Counted from the stretch's first letter, positions 1-8,290 are shown. The stretch: DNA of 29,939 nucleotides from CAIUGU01 sp040080215 (GCA_040080215.1 JBEBIT010000042.1:1-29939); one strand, 5' to 3'. A program made the numbers and translations. The notes: a model not told the origin generated them from the sequence alone.

Positions 1-186
1 CTCCAGTTGCTGGGTGCTTGAGGCAACGGGCAGCCCCAGATTGAGGACAACAATCCGGGAAAAGACCGCCGTCATCAGCAGGAACGTGACCAGCACAGTA
101 AAGATATCAATCATCGGAATGATATTGAGCTCGGGATCTGCACGATCCCGACGACCCAGCCGCCTGGCGCTCTGCGCGGTTCTCAT
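1..186 (-). CDS. ExbD/TolR-like biopolymer transport protein (partial, C-terminus off window)
   Basis: Inner-membrane component of a TonB/Tol/Agl-type proton-driven motor. The 62 visible residues have a basic N-terminal tail, then the family signature LNIIPMIDIFTVLVTFLL with the conserved proton-carrying Asp at residue 27 inside a single membrane segment (about 22-44). The rest, a small periplasmic domain, lies beyond position 1. The ATG at 186-184 overlaps the stop of the upstream ExbB-like gene as ATGA, so the two are probably translationally coupled. Sibling motor clusters often carry a second ExbD and a TonB/AgmX-like gene next, which cannot be checked here. TolR, ExbD and AglS/AglV cannot be told apart from this fragment. 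Confidence 0.93.
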   Translation of the reverse strand, partial: MRTAQSARRLGRRDRADPELNIIPMIDIFTVLVTFLLMTAVFSRIVVLNLGLPVASSTQQLE

Positions 187-833
187 TGGGCAACCGGCTC
201 TGAATGACCTTCCGTCACCAGGTTCAGGAACTTGACGGATGCCATCTCCAGGCTATCGACCAGCTCAGTCGTCTTTGTCTGGAGGAACGCGTGTACCAGC
301 ACCAGGGTGATCGCCACGATCAATCCGAAGGCCGTGCAATTCATCGCAACGGAGATGCTCGCGGACAGCAACGTCGCTTTCTCGGCGGAGTTGGCGGTAG
401 CAACCGCCGAGAATGCCGCAATGAGACCCATGATGGTGCCGAGAAGTCCCAGGAGCGTCGCGATGTTCGCGAAGGTCCCGATATAGTGCGTACGCTTCTC
501 CAGGCGAGGCATGACCTCCATGAGGCTCTCTTCCATCGCTTTTTCGACGTCGTCCCGGCGGCGCGCACTATGAATCCTGGCCAGTCCGTAGTTCATGATG
601 GTGCCGATCGCGGTGTTGGACTTGGCCGTCAGGGCCGCCGCCTCCTTGATCCTGCCGGAGCTGAGCATCGGCACGATCTGGTTCCAGAATCGGACGCTGC
701 CAAGCTTGACGCGGGAGAGGTAGATCCATCGCTCAATTCCGATCGCAACGCCGACCGCGAGAACCGCCGCAATCGGGTACATGAATATCCCTCCGTCCTG
801 AAAGAACCGTGGGATAACGCTCAGTTCGTGCAT
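183..833 (-). CDS. MotA/TolQ/ExbB-family proton channel protein
   Basis: Pore-forming partner of the ExbD-like protein that follows it, using the proton gradient to drive work across the periplasm. The 216-residue protein has three membrane segments, at about 16-36, 118-143 and 160-185. The second and third hold the family core, with LLGLLGTIMGLIAAF and a long cytoplasmic loop between segments 1 and 2. An AAGGAG ribosome-binding site lies 7 bases before the ATG. The gene sits inside an operon of periplasmic TPR proteins rather than beside tolA/tolB/pal or a siderophore receptor. That favours a dedicated motor of the AglR/AglQ or TonB2 kind over housekeeping TolQ or iron-uptake ExbB. The assignment to AglR is inference. 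Confidence 0.95.
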   Translation of the reverse strand: MHELSVIPRFFQDGGIFMYPIAAVLAVGVAIGIERWIYLSRVKLGSVRFWNQIVPMLSSGRIKEAAALTAKSNTAIGTIMNYGLARIHSARRRDDVEKAMEESLMEVMPRLEKRTHYIGTFANIATLLGLLGTIMGLIAAFSAVATANSAEKATLLSASISVAMNCTAFGLIVAITLVLVHAFLQTKTTELVDSLEMASVKFLNLVTEGHSEPVAQ

Positions 834-894
834 GGCTTCACTCCTTCAGAATTCGTCGAAATCCAAACCAATATCAAAACATTCCGGCCGTGAT

Positions 895-1332
895 CTATCT
901 GGGCGTAGTTGGCGCAATCGGAGATTTCTCCTCGCTGCCTGCATCCGCCGCAGTGGGCCGCTCTGTCAGCTTCGAGAAGTACGCCACTTCACGCCTGAAT
1001 TCATCCCGATCGACGGGCTTCAGCGCCTCATCCAGGAGCGAATTGAATGGCTGCTCCGGCAAGTCACCAAGCTCTGCTTTCTTCCACGGCACGATGTAAA
1101 GCACCTTCGGAAGCTCGCGATTCCCCGTCACAACGCTGACGTCAAGATCGAGGCGATCCGGATTCGATTTCGGGGAAGGCACCGTCGCCTTGGCTTGGGT
1201 GCTATCGGCCTGCGTACGGCCGGGGATCTTGTCCAGCGTCGGCTGGGCAGGACGAGCCGGTTCTGCGGAATGCGCAGCAGCACTTGCCAACAACAGTGCG
1301 AGCAAGAGCGGGTTCGTGCTACGGACCATCAT
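895..1332 (-). CDS. Small secreted protein of unknown function in the ExbBD/TPR operon
   Basis: The protein has 145 residues. I chose the ATG at 1332-1330 (MMVRST) because it follows an AGGAG at 6-base spacing, overlaps the upstream stop, and begins a clean signal peptide ending near AHS-A. An ATG 60 bases further upstream would put 20 charged residues before the signal. The mature part starts with a Pro/Ala/Gln-rich linker, then a compact segment around residues 70-125 (VTGNRELPKVLYIVPWKK and the following LLDEALKPVDRDEF), and ends in a disordered tail. I do not recognise the family. Its fixed place between a TPR lipoprotein and ExbB suggests a periplasmic accessory of the motor. No catalytic motif is visible. 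Confidence 0.8.
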   Translation of the reverse strand: MMVRSTNPLLLALLLASAAAHSAEPARPAQPTLDKIPGRTQADSTQAKATVPSPKSNPDRLDLDVSVVTGNRELPKVLYIVPWKKAELGDLPEQPFNSLLDEALKPVDRDEFRREVAYFSKLTERPTAADAGSEEKSPIAPTTPR

Positions 1333-1934
1333 GCTTCGCTCCTGCTCGGGCGTGTGGCACCACCGAGTCTCGACTTGATCTCCTTGATCCATCCGTTGAC
1401 CACGGCATCGGAGTCACCGGCAATGGACACATAGCTCTCGTACTCCAGCAATGCCTTGTCCGGCTGCTGCAGATACAAGTCGTAGAGAACGCCAAGATTG
1501 AGGTGGGCCAAGGCATAATCCGGCTGGATTTCCAGCGCACGCTGATAGGAACTCGCCGCCTCCGCGAATCTCCCGAGCTTGCGGTAGAGGATGCCAAGCT
1601 GGTTGTAGGCTGCGGCGCTGTCAGGTTTGCGCGCGATGGCCATCTTGAACGCCTGCTCTGCTTCCGGGAATCGGCCGGCCTTGGTGTAGGCGATGCCGAG
1701 ATTCAGGACTGGCCCCGAATACTGTGGATAGGTGCTGCTGAGAACCTCGAACTCCTTGGCAGCCAAGTCGACGTCTCCCGCCCCAAGCAGCGTCAGTGCC
1801 CGCTCGAATTGCGCCGATACGCCCGCGGAATCCTCGGGCGCGCTTTCGACGGCCGGCGTCGCTGTCCTTGTCTCCGGAGCCGACTGACAAGCCCCCAAGG
1901 CAAGCAGCACAACGAAGCACAGTCCGCCCTTCAA
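1329..1934 (-). CDS. TPR-repeat lipoprotein (GltE/PilF-like architecture)
   Basis: Probably an outer-membrane-anchored TPR scaffold. I prefer the TTG at 1934-1932. It has GAGG 7 bases upstream and makes a textbook lipoprotein signal with lipobox LGAC and Cys16. In-frame ATGs at 2027 and 2000 would overlap the previous gene and place 23-31 polar residues ahead of the signal. The mature protein carries about four TPR units (for example NLGIAYTKAGRFPEAEQAF, then NQLGILYRKLGRFAEAASSY) and a short tail. The stop overlaps the next start (ATGATG). Known relatives of this layout include PilF-type pilotins and the TPR lipoproteins of Agl-Glt-like clusters. The operon favours the latter, by inference. 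Confidence 0.85.
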   Translation of the reverse strand: MKGGLCFVVLLALGACQSAPETRTATPAVESAPEDSAGVSAQFERALTLLGAGDVDLAAKEFEVLSSTYPQYSGPVLNLGIAYTKAGRFPEAEQAFKMAIARKPDSAAAYNQLGILYRKLGRFAEAASSYQRALEIQPDYALAHLNLGVLYDLYLQQPDKALLEYESYVSIAGDSDAVVNGWIKEIKSRLGGATRPSRSEA

Positions 1935-1980
1935 TCTCGCCCCTCGAGTGCGCGCGGCGCCATCGGGGCACGCGGCGCGG

Positions 1981-4791
1981 TCAGCGCAGGTCAGGAACAT
2001 GGTCTTCGCTCCTCTCGGACTTGGCATATCTGGCGGGCATCAACTTTGCCAACGTCTCGAAGCTCCGCTGGACCCATGGGTCGTAGACACCTTCACCGGC
2101 CCTCCTGGTGTTGGCCTGGTACAACTCAATGGCCTTCTCCTCAAAGGGAAACGCCTGTTCCTCAAGCAAGACGTCGTATTGCTCCCTTGCGTCTGCGTCC
2201 AGGTCTTTCGGTCGCTCCGACGAAAGCAGGTCGCTGCCCAGCTGGCGATACACTTCAGCCATCCCGAAGGTGGCCGCTGTTGTCACCTCCGCGACTTGAT
2301 AATCCAGCGCCTTGCCATAGGCCGCGAGGACCCGCTCCATTGCGGTCCGCTTGGCCTTCAAGGATTTGGCGAGCGGTACGGCGAGGCGGATCGAGTTGAA
2401 GCTCGCCACCTCCGGCTCTACGAGCACCAATGTGGCGCGGGCCGCAAGATAGCGGCTGCGATCATTCCTGACGGTACCGGCGGACTGGTCCGCACGAACG
2501 ATGTCCTGCAGCCAGCGCTCGCGCAGCCGGACGTCATGATTCGTTTCTGCAATGTCCGCGAGTCGCTGCCTTGCATCCATGGCGGCATCAAACGGCAGCG
2601 GATACTGCTGAACATAGGTCGTGAACGCAGCTGTCGCGGGCACAAGCGATCTCGACTTTTCATACAGTTCGGCCGCCTGCCAAAGTGCGGCGCGCCGGAC
2701 TTCACGCGTTTCCGTCGTACGCGCAGCAACCTTCTCGAACTCAATTGCGGCATCGAGTCCGCGCCCGGACTCGAGATAGGCGACGGCAAGCGACCTGGTT
2801 ACCTCCGGCTCGAATTCATGCCCGGGATGTGCACCCCGAAATGCGACCAGGACGTCGGTTGCGCGTACCCATTGCTTGTCCTTCATCAACAACGACGCCG
2901 CGTCGAACTCTGCGTTCGCCCTGACTTTTGACGTGGGGGCAAGAAGCGCCACACGAAGAAAGTCATCTACGGCGGACTCGGTTGTTCCCGCGGCCTGCTT
3001 CGTCTCCGCCTGCTTGTAGATAGACGCCGCCAGGCGTTCAACGGTCGCACTCTGGTCAGGATCCCCAGGGGGCAGCAACGACTGCACTTTCAGATACGCC
3101 TGTTCGGCCTCGGCAAATCGCTCTCGCTCAAACAATGAATGTGCAAGAAGCGTGGCGGCCGTTCTTTGGCGCTTCGGGTCGACGCTGGGTTGCCTCTGCA
3201 AAACCTGCTGCGCAACCTCGATCGTGCGATCAAACTCATTCAGCGCAAACAGATCCTCGGCCGCCTTCGTCAGGACAGCCCCCGCTTCCTGATGCTCGAC
3301 AAACGTGCTTCCAAACATCAGCTCGTTTTCTATCAGCTGGCGATGCCAAGCCGCTTTGGGCGCACCCTCGAGCCTGGCTTCCTGCTTTTGATACGAGACC
3401 AAGGAGGCGTAACCTGCCTCGGCCGACCGGGGATGAATCGGATAGTCATACGCCGTGCGGGCATATTCACTGGCTGCTTCGGCGAACTGTCCGCCCTCGA
3501 ACAGCACTTCGGCCAGAAGGTAGCGATTGCTCGGCGCCTCCGGATCCGTCGGGAAGGACTGAAGCATTGCTCCATACCAGCGAGCAGCCGCCACGAAGTC
3601 TTCCGTGTGCTTGGATTTCTGGGCCTTTGCATGATGGTATTGCGCGAGATCCTTGAGATTGGACTTCAGGATCTCCACGACTTCCGGGGCATCGGCAGGT
3701 TTTCGGTTGGCCCAGTAAGTCGATGTGAGTGCGTACCGCTCGACGAAGTCTTCCTTACCCTTCAGCACCAAGGACTCAAAGCCACCTTTCTGGTAGGCCT
3801 CGATGGCACGCAACTGCAGAACCGGGGCGTTCAGGTCATCGGGCTTCTGCCTGACGAAGGCAGCATAGGCCTGCGCTGCATCTTGAAAGCGCCCCTTCTC
3901 TATATAGAGATTGCCCAATGAGCCGTAGAGAAGATGGCCATAGACGGGCATGCCCTTGGCTCGAATCGCTGCGTCGAGCGTCACGGGACCCTCAAGATCG
4001 GCAAATGTCACAGCCAGCGCACGAAATGCATCTTCCGTGAGTTCCTGTTCAGGCCTTGTCAGTTCATTGCGGTTCCGGAGTACTCCGCTTCTCGCCAGTA
4101 CCCGATCCAGCAGGGAGAGGAAGGTTGCGGAACTCTCGTCACTGAGGTTCTGCTTGAACAGCGACCACCCCTGCTTGTACAAGCCCTGCTCATAGAACGC
4201 AGTATCTGGCCCGAGTGCAACCAGGGAAGCATAGGCACGCTGGGCCTCGGCGTACCTGCCGTTGCTGAACTGGATTTCGCCTTTCCGAAACTGGGCCTCT
4301 GCCATGCGCTTGCTCAGGGGATGTTCACGCACCAGCCTGTCCAGCGTGGCAAGCGCCTCTGCTGGTCTCGAATCGGCCTCATATGCCCGAGCAAGCTGAT
4401 ACAGGACCATGTCCTTGCGCGCGGAATCTGGGTAGTTGCGAACGAGTGATTCGTAGATGCCGATCGCCTCCCTCAACCTCGCTGGATCTGCTACCGCCGT
4501 CGAATCGGCGCCCCGGAACTCCTCATCAATCTCCAACTTGAGGTCACCCAACCGTCGCAGAGCTTCTGCCTGCAGCCTCGGATCCGACGATCCGAGTGCA
4601 AGTACGCGTTCATATTGCCGGATCACCTCTTCAGGCGACACGTCCACTGGCGCCTCCGTATCAAGACTCACTTCCCTCCCGCGAATATCCTTCAGGGTTG
4701 GAACGGCAGGCTTCGTTGCGGCTGCGCCAGTACTGACCCCCTCTATGCAGAGGACGACCGGAACCACGAGCTGCATCCAGAGGCGCCTCAT
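1981..4791 (-). CDS. Large periplasmic TPR protein (936 aa)
   Basis: An exported scaffold built almost wholly of tetratricopeptide-like helical repeats. An N-terminal signal (about residues 1-25, ending GAAA) is followed by a linker and then many TPR/YfgC-type units up to about residue 900, for example ARAYEADSRPAEALATLDRL and GYRYAEAQRAYASL-like segments. The ATG at 4791 overlaps the upstream stop (ATGA) and has AAGGGG at 7-base spacing, so it is coupled to the preceding TPR gene. Size and location resemble the giant periplasmic TPR proteins (GltD/AgmU, GltI type) of the Myxococcus gliding machinery and their non-gliding proteobacterial relatives. I cannot align them, and TPR repeats alone do not prove orthology. 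No enzyme motif is visible. Confidence 0.88.
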   Translation of the reverse strand: MRRLWMQLVVPVVLCIEGVSTGAAATKPAVPTLKDIRGREVSLDTEAPVDVSPEEVIRQYERVLALGSSDPRLQAEALRRLGDLKLEIDEEFRGADSTAVADPARLREAIGIYESLVRNYPDSARKDMVLYQLARAYEADSRPAEALATLDRLVREHPLSKRMAEAQFRKGEIQFSNGRYAEAQRAYASLVALGPDTAFYEQGLYKQGWSLFKQNLSDESSATFLSLLDRVLARSGVLRNRNELTRPEQELTEDAFRALAVTFADLEGPVTLDAAIRAKGMPVYGHLLYGSLGNLYIEKGRFQDAAQAYAAFVRQKPDDLNAPVLQLRAIEAYQKGGFESLVLKGKEDFVERYALTSTYWANRKPADAPEVVEILKSNLKDLAQYHHAKAQKSKHTEDFVAAARWYGAMLQSFPTDPEAPSNRYLLAEVLFEGGQFAEAASEYARTAYDYPIHPRSAEAGYASLVSYQKQEARLEGAPKAAWHRQLIENELMFGSTFVEHQEAGAVLTKAAEDLFALNEFDRTIEVAQQVLQRQPSVDPKRQRTAATLLAHSLFERERFAEAEQAYLKVQSLLPPGDPDQSATVERLAASIYKQAETKQAAGTTESAVDDFLRVALLAPTSKVRANAEFDAASLLMKDKQWVRATDVLVAFRGAHPGHEFEPEVTRSLAVAYLESGRGLDAAIEFEKVAARTTETREVRRAALWQAAELYEKSRSLVPATAAFTTYVQQYPLPFDAAMDARQRLADIAETNHDVRLRERWLQDIVRADQSAGTVRNDRSRYLAARATLVLVEPEVASFNSIRLAVPLAKSLKAKRTAMERVLAAYGKALDYQVAEVTTAATFGMAEVYRQLGSDLLSSERPKDLDADAREQYDVLLEEQAFPFEEKAIELYQANTRRAGEGVYDPWVQRSFETLAKLMPARYAKSERSEDHVPDLR

Positions 4792-6698
4792 GGGGCTGCC
4801 CCTTCCTGCGCTACTGCAGGATTGGCGATTGCCCTGTCATATATAGAAGCCAAGGCAAACTGCGCCTGCGTCGTATAGGACGCCAGCCTTCCCTTCTGCG
4901 CTTCGAGCTCGGCGATGGCCACGGACGCGAGATACGTCCCTTGTGCAGCGGCAGCAGCGCCCAATCTCGCAGATAGCGAATCAAGATCGGGCGCCAAGCG
5001 GTCCACCCGCGCTGCGAGCTCCTCCGTGCGTTGAGGCGCATCCGACTCAGCCCGTCCTACGAGAATTTGCCGCTTGCGCGCATCCTTCAGGGCAACGTCC
5101 AGCTCACGGAGCTGCTTCTTCTCTCGCCACAGCCGGGCTTTGTAGCTCGCGCTCAAGTCCCAGTAGACCACGCCGCGCAGCAGGCGAACCTTCTCTCGCA
5201 TTTCCTCGACGGCAGGATCACCCGGATCGGCGCTCGCCAACACTGTCTCCATATGTTGAATCCGCGCCCACTGCTCATGTTCGGCCGGCGTCGCGAGACC
5301 CACCACGTCGTTGTCTCGTTCAACGAGGGCCAGGCGACTCTCGATCTCATTTCTGCCCGACTCGAGCTTGTCGAGGTCTACGCCACCCAGCACGTGTCGC
5401 AACTTGGGCTGATTCTCGACGTGAGAGCGGCGCCGTGTATCGATCATGTCATCGAACGCAGCAAGACTCTGTCGCCAAGCGACCAGGTTGCGCTGCATAT
5501 CCTTCAGGTCCCGATAGTTCTTTAATCCCTCCTGGAACTCGTTAGAGGCCAGCAAGTGATATAGGTACCGGGTCTCCGGCGCATCGGGCAGTTCCGCCAA
5601 CTGCCAGTACCAACCTTGCTGACCAGCAGCATCATTCTCCAGAATTGCATCGAGTAGCCGGCCGGCCTTGATTGCCTCGATCGACTGATCAAGGCGCACA
5701 CGCTCTTCGCGGAAGAGATCAAGGGCATGCACATAGGTATTGGCGGCCTGGCGGTTCGCTGACAGCCTTGCGTATGCGAACGGGACAGCGAGATAGGACT
5801 CCTGCACCGCTGCGTCCAGAAGGTCGCGATTCTGCAACTCCAGCCAGGGCGCGAGCGCCTCCCGGTAACGTTCTTCACTGGAGTGGGCCCAACCGAGACC
5901 CAGAAGCGCCTTGTTCGACTGCGGGCCGCGTAGACGGACGCGCTCCAGAATCAGTCGGGCTTCGGCAGGACGATTGGCCTGCAGCAACGCAAAGCCCAAT
6001 GCCACGTTTGCCTTGTCCCGAAGTGCCGCCATCTCCTGGTTCGGGGCCACGGATTTTCCCAATCCGTCCAGAAAGGGCAAGGCAGCATCCAGGCGGTCCT
6101 GCCGGACAAGCGCAACACCCAGGTTGAACTTCGCATATGAAGCAGACTCATCGGCCGAGTGCAAGGACTCGAGCACTCGGGTCGCCTCGTCGTACCGTTC
6201 TTGATACATCAATACCTGTGCCAGCAGCAGCTGACGTTCACCTTCGAGCGGCTCCGGAAGCGCCCCCTTGATAGAACCCAGTGCTTGCTCTGCCTCCGCG
6301 AGGTAGCTTCGTTGGTACCAGACCTTGGCAAGGTAGAACCAGGCCCTGTTCCGCACCGTATCGGCAACGTTGTCATTGAGCAGCGAGCGGAAGATACGAC
6401 CCGCTTCGGCATGCTGCCCCAGCGAAAGATAGAGCGCCCCCTGGAGCAACTCCGCCTCGTCGTGCTGCTGCGTCAACCTTCCTAGAACCTGCGACGCGCC
6501 AAGCCTCGTCAAGGATCCGAAGTAGTCGTCCTGATAGAAATGGAAAAGGACGTCGCCGTAGAACAGGTCCCTGACGACTTGGGGCGCCGTGAAGGCGCCC
6601 TTGGGTGCCGCCTCGTCTCTTGCATGAGCATGCAAGGACAACAGGAATCCGAAGATCCCTGCGATCAGCGAACGGCGGTGTGTCCGTAGCAATTTCAC
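4788..6698 (-). CDS. Periplasmic TPR protein (636 aa)
   Basis: A second exported TPR scaffold. The reading frame stays open to an ATG at 6899, but that would overlap the upstream gene by 176 bases and put 67 low-complexity residues first. The GTG at 6698-6696 is the better start. It lies 25 bases after the upstream stop and opens directly into a signal peptide (Arg-rich start, hydrophobic core, ending LHAHA). Its ribosome-binding site is weak. TPR units cover roughly residues 40-400. The C-terminal third is helical and coiled-coil rich (ESRLALVERDNDVVG, VEEMREKVRLLRG, LDSLSARLGAAAAAQG). The stop overlaps the next ATG. Its architecture suits the GltC-like class of the Agl-Glt apparatus, by inference. 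Confidence 0.85.
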   Translation of the reverse strand: MKLLRTHRRSLIAGIFGFLLSLHAHARDEAAPKGAFTAPQVVRDLFYGDVLFHFYQDDYFGSLTRLGASQVLGRLTQQHDEAELLQGALYLSLGQHAEAGRIFRSLLNDNVADTVRNRAWFYLAKVWYQRSYLAEAEQALGSIKGALPEPLEGERQLLLAQVLMYQERYDEATRVLESLHSADESASYAKFNLGVALVRQDRLDAALPFLDGLGKSVAPNQEMAALRDKANVALGFALLQANRPAEARLILERVRLRGPQSNKALLGLGWAHSSEERYREALAPWLELQNRDLLDAAVQESYLAVPFAYARLSANRQAANTYVHALDLFREERVRLDQSIEAIKAGRLLDAILENDAAGQQGWYWQLAELPDAPETRYLYHLLASNEFQEGLKNYRDLKDMQRNLVAWRQSLAAFDDMIDTRRRSHVENQPKLRHVLGGVDLDKLESGRNEIESRLALVERDNDVVGLATPAEHEQWARIQHMETVLASADPGDPAVEEMREKVRLLRGVVYWDLSASYKARLWREKKQLRELDVALKDARKRQILVGRAESDAPQRTEELAARVDRLAPDLDSLSARLGAAAAAQGTYLASVAIAELEAQKGRLASYTTQAQFALASIYDRAIANPAVAQEGAAP

Positions 6699-6723
6699 GG
6701 GGTGGCGCCTGTGACGATGAGCG

Positions 6724-7260
6724 TCACTCCCACTCCTTGATGAGGAATTCAGGTTGCTGCTGAGACTGCCGATCGCTGATCTTGAGTTCCACGTACTTGG
6801 CTCCAACACCCTTTTCGAACGTGAGGGTCGCGCCCCGTCGATAGTCGCGTTCATGCGGCCCCTTGCCGGTGAAGAACGCAACCATCTCGTGGTTTCCAAC
6901 CTTGAGATTGCCTAGGTAGAAGCGTTGAACGCCCCCCTTCAGCAGTGCTGCAGCCTCGCGTTCCGTGTACAGGTAGTTGCCGACCTCCTTGCCGTCGAGC
7001 TTCAAGGTGACTGAGTCAAGGGCAAAGAATGTCCCCACATCCATCGATACGAACACCGCGACTTGGGTATTCGCAGGGAAGAGGAGCTCCTCCTCGAGGA
7101 CAAACAACTCCCTGTTGATATCAAGGACTTCCTTCTTGAGGGACTGGACGTCCTGATCAAGACCCTTGAACGTCGCACCTGCATCGCCCGCACCGTCCTG
7201 GCCGAACGCCATGGATGTAGTAGCCAGCATTGCCAAAAGAATCACTATCCACTTAGCCAT
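6724..7260 (-). CDS. Secreted coiled-coil plus beta-domain protein of the motor operon
   Basis: The protein has 178 residues, with a signal peptide (about 1-20, ending AFG-Q) and an ATG preceded by GAGG at 5-base spacing. Residues 30-62 form an amphipathic coiled coil (DQDVQSLKKEVLDINRELF). The remainder looks like a beta-sandwich of the kind used to bind partners or surfaces (VAVFVSMDVGTFFALDSVTL, later GNLKVGNHEMVAFFTGKG), resembling PEGA-like carbohydrate-recognition folds. I recall that close relatives are sometimes labelled AraC regulators, which does not fit: there is no helix-turn-helix and there is an export signal. It sits between the TlpA-like gene and the TPR genes, so a structural periplasmic role in the same machine is likely. 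Confidence 0.82.
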   Translation of the reverse strand: MAKWIVILLAMLATTSMAFGQDGAGDAGATFKGLDQDVQSLKKEVLDINRELFVLEEELLFPANTQVAVFVSMDVGTFFALDSVTLKLDGKEVGNYLYTEREAAALLKGGVQRFYLGNLKVGNHEMVAFFTGKGPHERDYRRGATLTFEKGVGAKYVELKISDRQSQQQPEFLIKEWE

Positions 7261-7330
7261 CTTTACCTCTGCCCGGCATCAAAGCGCCGGCTTGAAATCA
7301 GTTCTGCGTCAGCCGATGCTGGATCCAGCG

Positions 7331-7870
7331 CTACTCGTCGAGAAGAGTGCGAATCTGCTTCAGATAGAGATCATCGTCATCGGAACGATAAGTACCGTGC
7401 ACGTGCCGAACATTCCCCTCCCGGTCGATAAGGAGGGTCATCGGCATTGAATCCACCTGGTAGAGACGGCCGGTTTCCTTCGACGGATCGAACAATGTCG
7501 GGAAAGAGAGCGACAACCTGCGCGATATTTCCTGCGCACGGACCAGGTCGTCGTCGAGGTTTACCGCGAGCGTCACGAGCCCTGCTCGCTGGTATCTCCG
7601 ATACAGACCATCGAGGCGCTGCAACTCCTGCTGGCAAGGACCGCACCAAGCTGCCCAGAAATTCACCACGACCACATCACCACGAAATTCAGAGATCCTG
7701 ATGTTCCCCGCATCGAGCGCACGCAGTACGAAATCGGGCGCGGGTAGCCCGGGCACTGGTGCAGCCATGGTCGGTACGCCTACCAGAATGGCCATAAGGC
7801 TCACGACGCGAAGCGGGGTGAACCACACGCGATGGATTGCGAGTTGCCTGCTGCAGGGAGCCTTGAGCAT
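7331..7870 (-). CDS. TlpA/ResA-family thiol-disulfide oxidoreductase (first gene of operon)
   Basis: A thioredoxin-fold protein acting outside the cytoplasm. The N-terminal 37 residues include a hydrophobic export or anchor segment (VVSLMAILVGV, ending MAA). The active-site motif is WCGPC at residues 75-79, and a cis-Pro loop follows in VDSMPMTLLID. TlpA/ResA/CcmG relatives reduce disulfides, commonly in apocytochromes c or cell-surface proteins. This is the first gene after the c-di-GMP riboswitch and is followed 70 bases later by the coiled-coil gene. A paralog with a near-matching C-terminus occurs at 28739-29257. The GAGG before the ATG is about 13 bases away, so the exact start is less certain. 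The likely job is redox care of the envelope proteins encoded nearby. Confidence 0.92.
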   Translation of the reverse strand: MLKAPCSRQLAIHRVWFTPLRVVSLMAILVGVPTMAAPVPGLPAPDFVLRALDAGNIRISEFRGDVVVVNFWAAWCGPCQQELQRLDGLYRRYQRAGLVTLAVNLDDDLVRAQEISRRLSLSFPTLFDPSKETGRLYQVDSMPMTLLIDREGNVRHVHGTYRSDDDDLYLKQIRTLLDE

Positions 7871-7921
7871 CAGCGTAAATCGTCCTCTTGACCCTGCTGC
7901 GCGCCACTTCGACGGGACCAG

Positions 7922-7957
7922 GAAAAGGAAAACGGTGCACCGATTCGAGGACGCACC
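7922..7957 (-). terminator. Candidate intrinsic terminator in the riboswitch leader
   Basis: On the minus strand a GGTGC/GCACC stem (7957-7953 with 7938-7934) is followed at once by GTTTTCCTTTTCC. It lies between the c-di-GMP aptamer and the first ATG, where an expression platform would be expected. The stem is only 5 bp with a 14-base loop and the T-run is interrupted, so this is weak support. Confidence 0.28.
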
Positions 7958-8037
7958 AGGACGATCAGGGGAAGGGATTGATAGCTGCGGTTTCCGACCC
8001 GCTCACCCCACCCGATTTGCAATCAAGATGGGAGCGA

Positions 8038-8122
8038 CTGCCGGCAACCCCGCTATCCTAGGAATACTCCCGTAGACCGGTGGCTTTGCGTCCTCACCTT
8101 TCAGCGAGTTTGCCTTTTTCCA
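8038..8122 (-). promoter_or_regulatory. Cyclic di-GMP-I (GEMM-I) riboswitch
   Basis: The minus strand carries the conserved core of the c-di-GMP-I aptamer in the right order. GGCAAAC lies at 8114-8108. A 6-bp helix CUCGCU/GGUGAG is capped by a GAAA tetraloop (8108-8093). The hallmark GACGCAAAGCC follows at 8092-8082, then a variable hairpin with UCUA/UAGGA arms, and AGCGGGGUUGCC at 8054-8043 closes the domain. In known members a GNRA tetraloop docks on a receptor in the other hairpin and c-di-GMP sits at the three-way junction. The aptamer lies about 170 bases ahead of the TlpA/TPR/ExbBD operon and is co-directional with it, so the second messenger probably controls the whole operon. Whether binding turns it on or off cannot be read here. 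Confidence 0.94.
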
Positions 8123-8155
8123 ACGGTCGTTAGGCTGGCATAGGGCTTGCGAATA

Positions 8156-8161
8156 TGTCAA
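8156..8161 (-). promoter_or_regulatory. Candidate -35 box (TTGACA) for the riboswitch operon
   Basis: A perfect TTGACA on the minus strand lies about 35 bases before the first conserved aptamer bases, so transcription would start just upstream of the riboswitch. No good -10 hexamer sits at 17 bases (CCAGCC there; AGCCTA at 19), so the promoter may need an activator or be weak. Confidence 0.4.
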
Positions 8162-8257
8162 CGAAACCTGTGCGAAACTGCGCGCACTCGCTCGCTCACC
8201 GTGTGTGAAGAGAGACACAGTTTGCAGCGCTGTCGCGCACTGCAGACACAACGGAAA

Positions 8258-8290
8258 GAGGCGATGCTTCCATCGCGGAAGCATCGCCTC
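8258..8290 (-). terminator. Perfect 14-bp hairpin downstream of the two small secreted genes
   Basis: GAGGCGATGCTTCC (8258-8271) and its exact reverse complement (8277-8290) flank a 5-base loop. The hairpin lies 44 bases after the stop of the small secreted gene at 8335. On the minus strand it is followed by TTTCCGTT, a weak T-tract, so an intrinsic terminator insulating the riboswitch operon is the likeliest role. On the plus strand no T-run follows. Confidence 0.55.

Noticed and set aside
1284..2399. Long plus-strand frames opposite the TPR genes
   Set aside because: They are antisense shadows of GC-rich genes. They have an Arg/Pro-rich composition, no ribosome-binding sites, and the minus strand encodes clear TPR proteins.
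6699..6899. A 67-residue N-terminal extension of the 636-residue TPR protein
   Set aside because: It overlaps the upstream coiled-coil gene in another frame, is Ser/Arg-rich, and would bury the signal peptide.
6724..7260. AraC-type regulator label that I recall for similar proteins
   Set aside because: The protein has a signal peptide, a coiled coil and a beta domain, and no helix-turn-helix.
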